DNA of 64,000 bases from Archivesica marissinica. Lineage: Eukaryota > Mollusca > Bivalvia > Venerida > Vesicomyidae. This document shows positions 57,798-64,000 of this stretch, piece by piece (positions within the stretch are counted from its first letter, which is position 1; every line of letters starts with the position of its first letter). The notes beneath the pieces were generated by a model. It had not been told where the DNA came from and ran no database searches. It saw only the letters and a program-made list of their open reading frames with translations. The translations under genes were made by a program, and so were the position numbers. Location: contig CM026403.1 of assembly GCA_014843695.1 (NCBI GenBank), positions 9,145,117 to 9,209,116 of the forward strand. Reading direction: 5' to 3'.

Positions 57798-58083
57798 GCA
57801 GTCACTGGTTGGTACACTGTAAGCATGCAGTCACTGGTTGGTACACTGTAAGGATACATCATGCAGTCACTGGTTGGTACACTGTAAGCATACATCATGC
57901 AGTCACTGGTTGGTACACTGTAAGCATACATCATGCAGTCAGTGGTTGGTACACTGTAAGCATACATCATGCAGTCAGTGGTTGGTACACTGTAAGCATA
58001 CATCATGCAGTCACTGGTTGGTACACTGTAAGCATACATCATGCATTCACTGGTTGGTACACTGTAAGCATGCATCATGCAGT

Positions 58084-59083
58084 NNNNNNNNNNNNNNNNN
58101 NNNNNNNNNNNNNNNNNNNNNNNNNNNNNNNNNNNNNNNNNNNNNNNNNNNNNNNNNNNNNNNNNNNNNNNNNNNNNNNNNNNNNNNNNNNNNNNNNNNN
58201 NNNNNNNNNNNNNNNNNNNNNNNNNNNNNNNNNNNNNNNNNNNNNNNNNNNNNNNNNNNNNNNNNNNNNNNNNNNNNNNNNNNNNNNNNNNNNNNNNNNN
58301 NNNNNNNNNNNNNNNNNNNNNNNNNNNNNNNNNNNNNNNNNNNNNNNNNNNNNNNNNNNNNNNNNNNNNNNNNNNNNNNNNNNNNNNNNNNNNNNNNNNN
58401 NNNNNNNNNNNNNNNNNNNNNNNNNNNNNNNNNNNNNNNNNNNNNNNNNNNNNNNNNNNNNNNNNNNNNNNNNNNNNNNNNNNNNNNNNNNNNNNNNNNN
58501 NNNNNNNNNNNNNNNNNNNNNNNNNNNNNNNNNNNNNNNNNNNNNNNNNNNNNNNNNNNNNNNNNNNNNNNNNNNNNNNNNNNNNNNNNNNNNNNNNNNN
58601 NNNNNNNNNNNNNNNNNNNNNNNNNNNNNNNNNNNNNNNNNNNNNNNNNNNNNNNNNNNNNNNNNNNNNNNNNNNNNNNNNNNNNNNNNNNNNNNNNNNN
58701 NNNNNNNNNNNNNNNNNNNNNNNNNNNNNNNNNNNNNNNNNNNNNNNNNNNNNNNNNNNNNNNNNNNNNNNNNNNNNNNNNNNNNNNNNNNNNNNNNNNN
58801 NNNNNNNNNNNNNNNNNNNNNNNNNNNNNNNNNNNNNNNNNNNNNNNNNNNNNNNNNNNNNNNNNNNNNNNNNNNNNNNNNNNNNNNNNNNNNNNNNNNN
58901 NNNNNNNNNNNNNNNNNNNNNNNNNNNNNNNNNNNNNNNNNNNNNNNNNNNNNNNNNNNNNNNNNNNNNNNNNNNNNNNNNNNNNNNNNNNNNNNNNNNN
59001 NNNNNNNNNNNNNNNNNNNNNNNNNNNNNNNNNNNNNNNNNNNNNNNNNNNNNNNNNNNNNNNNNNNNNNNNNNNNNNNNNNN
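58084..59083. other. Assembly gap 3 (exactly 1000 N) at the satellite edge
   Basis: Exactly 1000 N. The left flank is regular satellite and the right flank is AT-rich non-satellite DNA, so the array border, or a wrong join, lies in this gap. Confidence 0.98.
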
Positions 59084-59224
59084 ACAGTTACTTTATCGAC
59101 TATATATGTTCGTAAATACCAAATTGGTTGTGCTTATAATACTTTTGATATTCAAAGTAACAATGAATGTATTTGTTTTTACAGTTAATACGCTATTAAT
59201 TCTAAATGTAATATATACATGCAG

Positions 59225-59284
59225 GAGTGGAAAATGGTGTTTAGCAATATCAAAGACTGTGCCATAAGAAAGATTGATACATAA
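59225..59284 (+). CDS. Weak candidate terminal exon
   Basis: A catgcag acceptor-like site at 59218..59224 is followed by 19 codons (EWKMVFSNIKDCAIRKIDT) and a TAA at 59282..59284. There is no good pyrimidine tract, no polyadenylation signal just downstream, and another frame is also open. The upstream side is lost in gap 3. The peptide is not recognised. It could equally be chance sequence. Confidence 0.12.
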   Translation, partial: EWKMVFSNIKDCAIRKIDT

Positions 59285-59344
59285 TTATTACGAATAATTT
59301 CTGTTACTGATTCTCATGCATTAAAGGCTATTAGAAAAAAATAG

Positions 59345-59390
59345 CCCCGCCCCCCCCTTTGGACGTTCTTTTGTCGGTGGGAGGGGCGTC
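59345..59390. other. C-rich tract with facing G-rich tract
   Basis: A run of C at 59345..59357 (ccccgcccccccc) is followed 20 bp later by ggtgggaggggcg at 59377..59389. The two can pair imperfectly as a hairpin, and GACG at 59362..59365 is inverted as CGTC at 59387..59390. It stands out in AT-rich DNA and could mark the end of an old inserted element. Confidence 0.4.
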
Positions 59391-59454
59391 AAAACCAGTT
59401 TGCATTTTTGGTGGGTTTATTTCTGGCAACACATCTACATGTTACTCCACTTAC

Positions 59455-59532
59455 CATACACCTTTCTAAAATGGCCATGGTGGGGCAGGGTTGACAACCT
59501 GCTTGAACAGGGGGGTCTTTGTTTAGGGACAA
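59455..59532 (-). CDS. Candidate internal exon, minus strand, cysteine-containing
   Basis: On the minus strand a 78-bp open segment is bounded by an atttgcag acceptor and a gtaagtgg donor, a very good 5' splice site. It encodes 26 codons (starting LSLNKDPPVQ) with a CxxC pair (CQPC) and a further Cys near the end. It lies inside an 83-codon ORF (59389..59640). The product is not recognised. The pyrimidine tract is weak and no partner exon was found, so this remains a low-confidence candidate. A competing 69-codon plus-strand ORF overlaps (59519..59728). Confidence 0.22.
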
Positions 59533-59858
59533 CTGCAAATTACATATTTGTACCTTAACCCATTCCCTCATAGAAGCACCTCTTGACGCCATTACCAATG
59601 CGACATACATTGACAATGTAGTAGCCAAACCAATGTTCATAATAAAGGCCAGAATAGCATGTAGTCCCAGTAATATCTATGGAGGTGGGATATATATGGC
59701 GGCTTCTTATCCACTGCATGATAGCTAAATGGCTGTCGTTTGTATGGAGATATAATAGTATATTAACCTAAATATCTATAAAAGAAAGGGTTAACAGATG
59801 GTCTGCTAGGCATTTGTTGTTCTTTTTGCCAGGAATCTAATTAACACCCATTTCATTT

Positions 59859-59939
59859 TGTGAGTTTGCATACCCACATGTATGCAATAACCTTTAATTT
59901 GAAAGGTTTTAATAATATACCATAATGGTGTGAGTTTGC
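59859..59939. repeat. 11-bp direct repeat flanking a hairpin
   Basis: tgtgagtttgc occurs at 59859..59869 and 59929..59939. Between them AACCTTT (59889..59895) and AAAGGTT (59902..59908) form a perfect 7-bp stem with a 6-nt loop. The arrangement suggests a fragment of an old interspersed repeat; the family is not recognised. Confidence 0.4.
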
Positions 59940-60163
59940 GCCCCACCAGAACCATAGTGATGATGTATGTAGTGAAGCCGTTTAAATCAACACTGCCTCT
60001 TCCTCGTGACAATGTGTTCCATTAAGGGGATGAGGCAGCGATATCAATTAAACTAATGATGAAATAACTTGTTTCGCAATCAAGCAATTTGAATAAACTA
60101 GATAAGATATTCACCCAGCTAAAATTAAGAATTGTTAATGGGTATGTGTCATTCTTGTTGCAG

Positions 60164-60278
60164 AATTGGATCAGAACTGTGTATTATTGAAGACATCAGG
60201 GTACTGTCGAGTGTCCACCCGATGAACGAGGAGGACGCAAACACCACAATATTGAATAACAGAGAGATCATTCATAAG
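60164..60278 (+). CDS. Candidate internal exon 1 of an unrecognised gene
   Basis: A 115-bp segment bounded by an acceptor (gtcattcttgttgcag, ending 60163, with a fair pyrimidine tract) and a donor (ataag|gtaact, GT at 60279). Only one of three frames is open: one leading base completes a split codon, then 38 codons run to the donor, ending in phase 0. The peptide begins IGSELCIIEDIRVL and is acidic in the middle (NEEDAN). GC is about 42%, higher than the surrounding DNA. The exit phase agrees with the candidate exon at 60863. No family is recognised. The upstream exon, which would end in phase 2, was not found and may lie in gap 3 or beyond the satellite. Confidence 0.38.
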
Positions 60279-60862
60279 GTAACTTCATTAATACATTGAA
60301 TCTACACTAAAGCAGTTGTGTCGCATATTAATTATTTTATTTTAATAGACCAGATTCTCACACCTTATTTAATTTATTATATAAACAGGTATAAATTTAT
60401 AATGCCTGAATGACCATGTAATAGTTTATTCTATCGACTATATATCGATACTTTGGACACTATATAACCCTCCTCAAAGGGTCGTGAATATGCCACCACC
60501 TAAAGAAATGTTCATATTACTTGAAGAATGTAATTTGTTTTTTTCCATCAATAAATAATTAACCATGTAATAGGAATGGGTGCTAATGTTTATTGCTACG
60601 TCTGTCTGAGGACAGGGTATCTCAAAATTATGTTGATAGACTTTGTGGATGTTTGCTGGTGTACGATTGTGTGTGAATTCGGTCAAATGTCTGTGTGATC
60701 AGCGACGAGTCCACTCCAATTGATTTCTATAGTAGGAAACCTCGTATGAACTGTCAAATAAACAATACCATGTGTTTGACCGTTCAATGTTGAATCGGGG
60801 TCATGCTAATCTGTTGTCAAATACCAGCAATCCAAGTGCTATTCTCTAGTTTTATATTTCAG
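60279..60862 (+). other. Putative intron between candidate exons 1 and 2
   Basis: 584 bp, AT-rich, starting gtaact and ending with the pyrimidine-biased tctctagttttatatttcag. It holds tatcgactatatat at 60432..60445, also present at 59094..59107. No other exon with good borders is visible; the 70-codon minus-strand ORF at 60474..60686 has no protein-like features. Confidence 0.35.
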
Positions 60863-60977
60863 GTTTTACACCTGCATCAGCACCATTTTGGGCTATATCG
60901 CTGGCGGGCAGTTTACCTAACAACACCTTTCCTGGGCAGGCTCCAGCAGTTAACCAGTACTTGGGTGCACGACCTCC
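60863..60977 (+). CDS. Candidate internal exon 2 of an unrecognised gene
   Basis: Another 115-bp segment with a good acceptor (ttttatatttcag) and a strong donor (cctcc|gtaaga, GT at 60978). GC is about 53% in otherwise AT-rich DNA, which favours an exon. Two frames are open. Frame 1 starts in phase 0, encodes 38 codons (VLHLHQHHFGLYRW...) plus one base, and is phase-compatible with the exons at 60164 and 61510. Frame 3 encodes a Pro/Ala/Asn-rich peptide (FTPASAPFWAISLAGSL...) that looks more like natural protein but does not fit the phase of exon 1. The frame is therefore unsettled. No known domain was recognised in either reading. Confidence 0.38.
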
Positions 60978-61509
60978 GTAAGAAACTGCCAACTTTTTCA
61001 TGTTTTATAGATGTATTTGTGACATTTTGTAAAACAGTTTACAGGCCTATCTAGACTTTATGGTCATTCTGAAATTTGTATATTACCGACAGCAGAACAG
61101 CTTATATATCCAGGTGCCCTCTGAGCAGTATTTCATGCACCTTGTAAAACCACCAACCTGATATAATTGGACACCACCAGTGGAATTTGAACCTATATAG
61201 TTGAGAAGCAGGTGACAGACTACCTTAGATACTCATCTACGGAGATATAGTGGGTGTTGCAGACAGATAGTGGATGTAGCACTCTGTCAATAGCTTCATA
61301 TAAACTTCCGAGTTAAAATGGGATCATTGTGTAAATCTAGGCCAGCTTACAATACTAACTTGTGTGATAACTCATTTACACAACAGTTGCTTCGTACAAA
61401 ACCAGATCAGTAGTTTGACGATAATTTTAACCATTGTCTGGTTTGTCAGGGTAAACTGTCTCTAGTTTGGTTTAGTACCAGTATTATTGATATTGTATTT
61501 TATTTACAG
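60978..61509 (+). other. Putative intron between candidate exons 2 and 3
   Basis: 532 bp starting gtaaga and ending with a strong T-rich acceptor (gatattgtattttatttacag). It contains the minus-strand tRNA-like element at 61176..61244. No other exon was seen. Confidence 0.35.
61176..61244 (-). mobile_element. tRNA-like head of a SINE, minus strand
   Basis: On the minus strand ggttcaaattcca (61181..61193) matches the RNA polymerase III B box closely. About 40 bp upstream of it, towards 61240, gatgagtatctaagg is a poor A-box candidate. The flanking sequence does not fold as a complete tRNA, so this is more likely a decayed tRNA-derived SINE than a tRNA gene. The tail would extend to about 61090. 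Confidence 0.4.
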
Positions 61510-61565
61510 GCTATGTAGAATATAGCAACAACTGGACACGTTATGTTGTGAAAGAACCAAAATAG
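61510..61565 (+). CDS. Candidate terminal exon 3 with stop codon
   Basis: Follows a strong T-rich acceptor ending 61509. Two leading bases complete the codon left open by exon 2 frame 1 (C + GC gives Arg); 17 codons follow (YVEYSNNWTRYVVKEPK) and then TAG at 61563..61565. With exon 2 frame 3 the same acceptor would give a stop after only a few residues. An AATAAA lies 140 bp downstream. The three exons together would encode about 94 C-terminal residues of an unrecognised protein. Confidence is limited because the exon is short and no homology can be tested here. Confidence 0.3.
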
Positions 61566-61704
61566 TATGGATATATATGCGATAATGCCAATCATATCCA
61601 GACACTATGCAGTGTGAAGAAAAACGGACAGAACAAACTGTGATGAGTCAACATGATTTGAGGATTATCTCCCCCTCAAACTAAAACTTTATTTGAAACA
61701 AAGA

Positions 61705-61710
61705 AATAAA
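61705..61710 (+). promoter_or_regulatory. Polyadenylation signal AATAAA
   Basis: Canonical hexamer 140 bp after the TAG at 61563..61565, at a reasonable distance for a short 3' UTR of the candidate gene. The DNA is AT-rich, so a chance hexamer is possible. Confidence 0.4.
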
Positions 61711-62060
61711 AGAGAACAATTGTCATTTAATGCACTTTTATTCCAGATGATTATACAGCAATTCATTTCATTAAGATTGGTTATTAGTTTGTTCCATTGC
61801 GTCTCAACATTTCCATACGTATATTCCATTGCGTCCCAACATTTCCATGTAGTACCGAAGACAAGGTCAGAACCTGTCCGTCTAGGATCAACCGTTCAAT
61901 CTGAAACAATAGTAAATTATCATCAAAAGCCTGAATGTATTATTGACACTTCGTATTAGTTGTTAATTTAAACAAGAGCACCATGAACTTTTGAAGGCCT
62001 CAGTGTGCTCACCAGAGTTCAAAGGGTTATACAAACACAGTATCTGGAACGTTCGCATAT
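61711..62060. other. Intergenic stretch without supported gene
   Basis: Holds the 32-bp duplication above. The 88-codon plus-strand ORF at 61693..61959 runs through that duplication, starts over the AATAAA, and has no recognised motif; I do not call it. The sequence aacaagagcaccatgaac near 61970 looks like a dispersed repeat fragment, but I cannot name it. Confidence 0.4.
61792..61848 (+). repeat. Two-copy tandem duplication of 32 bp period
   Basis: ttccattgcgtctcaac plus atttccat at 61792..61816 repeats at 61824..61848 with one change (t to c). It is a local duplication unrelated to the satellite. Confidence 0.8.
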
Positions 62061-62170
62061 TCTCCATGGTATAGTGGTTAAGGCGTCCACATATGTAGCA
62101 GGAGGTTGAAAGTTTGAACCTCGCAAGAAATGGCTGGCCCTTTCAATAAGGGTGACATTAAAATAAACAA
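62061..62170 (+). mobile_element. tRNA-derived SINE, plus strand
   Basis: An A box (tggtatagtgg, 62067..62077, followed by ttaaggcg) and a B box (agtttgaacct, 62111..62121, close to GTTCGANNC) are spaced as in a tRNA gene. GAGGTT and AACCTC around the B box can pair. The acceptor arm does not form and the anticodon region is disturbed, so it is a SINE head and not a tRNA gene. The tail is not clearly bounded; I end it near an AT-rich stretch. Confidence 0.65.
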
Positions 62171-62504
62171 TGCTTTACACTATTTGTATTCTATTTAATG
62201 CTAGTTTAACATAACAGGTCGCCCAATGAATGCTTATAGTTGCAACACAGCTAGTATACATATCCACTAGCCACATTATCTGAGAAGAGAATTATGGTTT
62301 CTGATATTAAAGATGATTTTTAAAATGTTGGAAGTTTCTTCAATTAACATTATGACATAAGGGAGGGGGATGAGGTATATCAATGATGTCCAATGGAAGC
62401 TCACCTGTGACAACTGTATGAGGTAAGTTTAAACTTTATTTATATAACAATGACTGGGAAACAAGCTGTAACATCATGTATTAATCACTCTTGTTTGAGC
62501 GGAT
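62171..62504. other. Intergenic stretch between SINE elements
   Basis: AT-rich, with short poly-A/T runs and no ORF or motif that I can support. Confidence 0.4.
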
Positions 62505-62697
62505 GACTGAGTATTTGTGGTCATTCGTGTCGGAGGAAACCAGAGTACCCGGAGAAAACCCACCTGTGTGATCTGGTTACCTGTCTGATCTGGTGACCAC
62601 CGCACCATCTCACATACTTCCAAATGTGAGGATCGAACACGGGTTGCATTTGTGAGAAGCGAGCGCATTAACCACTGCGTTAATCGGACAGCCACAA
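62505..62697 (-). mobile_element. tRNA-derived SINE with conserved-looking central motif, minus strand
   Basis: Reading the minus strand from 62697: A-box region ttaacgcagtggttaa (62668..62683), then B box gtgttcgatcctc (62628..62640), a near-perfect match. Downstream is a body containing ggttttctccgggtactctg (within 62531..62563), a motif I recall from many invertebrate repeats, although I cannot assign the family. The overlapping 83-codon minus-strand ORF (62474..62725) is a by-product of this element. This is the best preserved SINE in the window. Confidence 0.75.
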
Positions 62698-62762
62698 CTA
62701 TATACGTGAGGTTACTTATAAACAAGTGAATAATAATGTGTGATCAGAATCAACTTCAATTA

Positions 62763-62855
62763 TGTAGCGGTCCAGTGGTTAAACACGCAGGTTAAACTCA
62801 CCACTATACCATAATAAAATGACTCACATCATAGTCTTTCGGATAAGACTCAAAA
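62763..62855 (+). mobile_element. SINE fragment
   Basis: gtccagtggttaaacacgc near 62770 resembles an A box, but the expected B box is missing or deleted. agtctttcggataagactc (62833..62851) resembles the body of common mollusc-type SINEs (inferred from memory). It is interpreted as an internally deleted copy. Confidence 0.45.
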
Positions 62856-63093
62856 CAGTTCACGTAAACGAGGCAGAGGAGACTCTGTATGTATCATTGC
62901 ACAATCCACTAATATCACTAATCTCTTCAAGAGGTGTAGATCATATGGGCAACAGGTAGCGATGTTAAATATCCGTAAAATACACACACAATCAACTTCC
63001 ATTTGTAACACTTTAAGTGATGCAAATATCATCCAAACATTTATGACTTGCACTGGCACAGTCATATTTGACTGATACTCTATATATTCTTAC

Positions 63094-63201
63094 GTTGCGC
63101 ATTGAAATGCAGTTGCTGGGCAGACATCCACACTATTTGTTCAAGTCTGCCCCCCATCTCATTGCAATGTCCACACCTGTACCAATATTGTGTACTAACA
63201 G
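63094..63201 (-). CDS. Candidate exon or decayed gene fragment with CxxC motif, minus strand
   Basis: On the minus strand an acceptor-like aaccag (before 63201) opens a 108-bp segment that ends at a strong donor (gcaac|gtaaga). One frame is open: two bases, 35 codons, one base. It contains WYRCGHCNEM and then a hydrophobic part (EQIVWMSAQQLHF). The CGHC block recalls the cysteine-rich C-terminal domain of P2X7-like proteins that are abundant in invertebrate genomes, but the later cysteines expected there are absent. The family suggestion is weak. Just upstream (63225..63290, minus) another open piece after a tttacag acceptor encodes VVIEHMGVEKMQNL and soon hits a stop. A decayed gene copy is possible. 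Confidence 0.22.
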
Positions 63202-63690
63202 CTGGTTGTAGAGGTCTGGTTATGGTGGTGGAGATTGATCATTGAGTACCAGATTCTGCATCTTCTCAACACCCATGTGCTCAATGACAACCTGTAAATG
63301 CAATGAATTTTCTATGAGGTACATAAATAAACAGCCAGAATCCCATTAAGAAAAAAATACAGTATCTTATTAAAACATTTTAAACAAACAATGTGACTTC
63401 ACTGTGATGGTGCATCACTCACTGTATGTGTGATGTGGCCCTGTGTGACATCCATGATTCAGTGAAGAACACTTTTTATATCATTGATACGCATCCGATT
63501 GAGCAAATGTACTGTCTAAAAGGACTACATCTCGCGCACAATACTGTATTATAATGGCCATGTATGTCTGCACAGCAAACATCATCAAAGGTATTGCAAA
63601 AACAACAAAAAGCTATGTTGCTACTGATGCTTTGATGGTTTAGATATGTTAGTTATAAGACATAAAGCTGGAATGTGTATTTAATTGTGT
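63202..63690. other. Intergenic stretch without supported gene
   Basis: AT-rich with no ORF above about 60 codons, apart from the open minus-strand piece near 63225..63290 described with the neighbouring exon candidate. Confidence 0.4.
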
Positions 63691-63830
63691 GACACCCATG
63701 GTAGAGTGCCAGATTTGGAATAGACAGCCTGAAGGGTTCGATACTCGGTCACGGAACAAATGTAGTGTCATTGAGCAAGGCTCCTCATACAAAGTGCTTA
63801 GTATTGGTCAATCGCTTGTGTCGACAAAAA
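63691..63830 (+). mobile_element. tRNA-derived SINE, plus strand
   Basis: An A box (tggtagagtgcc, 63699..63710) and a B box (gggttcgatactc, 63734..63746) are both good matches with tRNA-like spacing. The body continues with attgagcaaggctcctc (63770..63786), typical in style of invertebrate tRNA-SINE bodies. The tail end is uncertain. No intact tRNA cloverleaf is seen. Confidence 0.7.
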
Positions 63831-64000
63831 TGGAACATTCATAAATACCTCTTCATATACTTCTACTCCTAGAACTTCCTCTTTGCCACCTCTACCACAA
63901 CCCCTCTGCACGTTTACCTCCCTGCCAAGTTCTTCTCCATCTTTTCACTATAATAGCTGTGAAAAGTAAATAATACATGTTCATTATTATATACGGTTAC
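63831..64000. other. Pyrimidine-rich tract at the window end
   Basis: From about 63855 to 63950 the plus strand is strongly C/T-rich, with clusters such as cctctttgccacctctacc. There is no ORF. It may be low-complexity sequence after the SINE or part of an intron. Confidence 0.4.

Larger units (their letters stand above)
42222..58083 (+). repeat. 36-bp satellite array, right segment
   Basis: Same array, same orientation. It holds copies of blocks D (46109, 49869), E (47584, 51272) and F (43252, 54645) and the second copy of the window's first 2.8 kb. It runs directly into gap 3, so the array boundary is not visible. The last units before the gap are regular, with no decay towards the edge. 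Confidence 0.98.
59285..60163. other. Non-coding stretch upstream of the candidate gene
   Basis: Apart from the C-rich tract, the minus-strand exon candidate and the hairpin described separately, I see no supported gene. The 68-codon minus-strand ORF at 59806..60012 has no protein-like features. DNA is AT-rich with scattered short poly-T and poly-A runs. If the exon at 60164 is real, part of this is intron. Confidence 0.5.

Noticed and set aside
1..58083. Many long ORFs encoding HHAVTGWYTVS-, SCSHWLVHCKH- or YSVPTSDCMMHA-type repeats
   Set aside because: They arise because 36 bp is 12 codons and the unit lacks stops in two plus-strand frames and at least one minus-strand frame. Common variants (ATA/ATG, ACT/AGT, ACT/ATT) change amino acids in the HHAV frame, 29-bp units break frames, and no promoter, splice or terminal structure is present. 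No sign of protein-level selection.
1..58083. CRISPR array
   Set aside because: The 36-bp period matches a common CRISPR repeat length, but units abut directly with no unique spacers, there are no cas genes, and the flank is eukaryotic.
1..58083. CENP-B box in the satellite unit
   Set aside because: No sequence close to the CENP-B box core (TTCG...CGGGA) occurs in the consensus, which has no CpG at all.
1..58083. Inverted satellite segments
   Set aside because: I looked for units on the opposite strand (blocks reading ttacagtgtaccaacc in the plus direction) and saw none; all units are in one orientation.
61693..61959. 88-codon plus-strand ORF
   Set aside because: Runs through a local 32-bp tandem duplication and starts over the AATAAA; no motif or splice support.
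62061..62131. Functional tRNA gene
   Set aside because: A and B boxes are present, but the acceptor stem and anticodon arm do not form; a SINE head is the better reading. The same applies to 62621..62697 and 63691..63755.
62474..62725. 83-codon minus-strand ORF
   Set aside because: It lies on a tRNA-derived SINE, and its reading follows that element's A/B boxes and body; not a gene.
62850..63065. 71-codon minus-strand ORF with several cysteines
   Set aside because: Overlaps the region just downstream of a candidate donor and has no recognised domain or consistent splice borders; chance ORF is more likely.
1..64000. Telomeric repeat or rDNA
   Set aside because: No TTAGGG-type run and no rRNA-like segment was seen.

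Overview
This is eukaryotic nuclear DNA. About 58 kb of satellite array (positions 1 to 58083) is followed, across an assembly gap, by about 4.9 kb of AT-rich non-satellite DNA (59084 to 64000). The right flank has intron-type splice signals, a polyadenylation signal and several tRNA-derived SINE-like elements. Their style resembles repeats of molluscs and other marine invertebrates, but that placement is an inference. There is no bacterial operon, no CRISPR locus, and no rRNA or functional tRNA gene that I can support.

The array is a strictly head-to-tail tandem repeat with a 36-bp unit (exact consensus copy at 1403..1438). I estimate roughly 1,550-1,600 units in the sequenced part. The main length variant is a 29-bp unit lacking 7 bp (for example 1099..1127); 35-bp and 40-bp units are rarer. 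Diagnostic substitutions define subfamilies, and these are arranged into higher-order blocks. Blocks recur at fixed offsets: 1..2847 recurs at 54949..57797; a block of about 0.7 kb occurs six times; a block of about 1 kb occurs three times in full; the 24.6-38.3 kb region contains copies at offsets of 5228 and 9623 bp. Copies often differ by whole 36-bp units, as unequal exchange or slippage would produce. I saw no unit in the opposite orientation and no inserted transposon in the array. Three runs of exactly 1000 N (9704..10703, 41222..42221, 58084..59083) are placeholders of unknown true size, so the right edge of the array is not seen. The left edge lies outside the window.

The many long ORFs in the array are a by-product of a 36-bp (12-codon) period and are not annotated as genes.

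The right flank holds one plausible gene fragment: three candidate plus-strand exons (60164..60278, 60863..60977, 61510..61565) with matching reading phases, ending in a stop codon about 140 bp before an AATAAA. The product is not recognised. Weaker minus-strand candidate exons lie at 59455..59532 and 63094..63201. The rest is intron-like or intergenic DNA with at least four SINE-like elements in both orientations. The most notable content is the higher-order satellite itself, possibly centromeric or other constitutive heterochromatin. I found no clear novel gene system.
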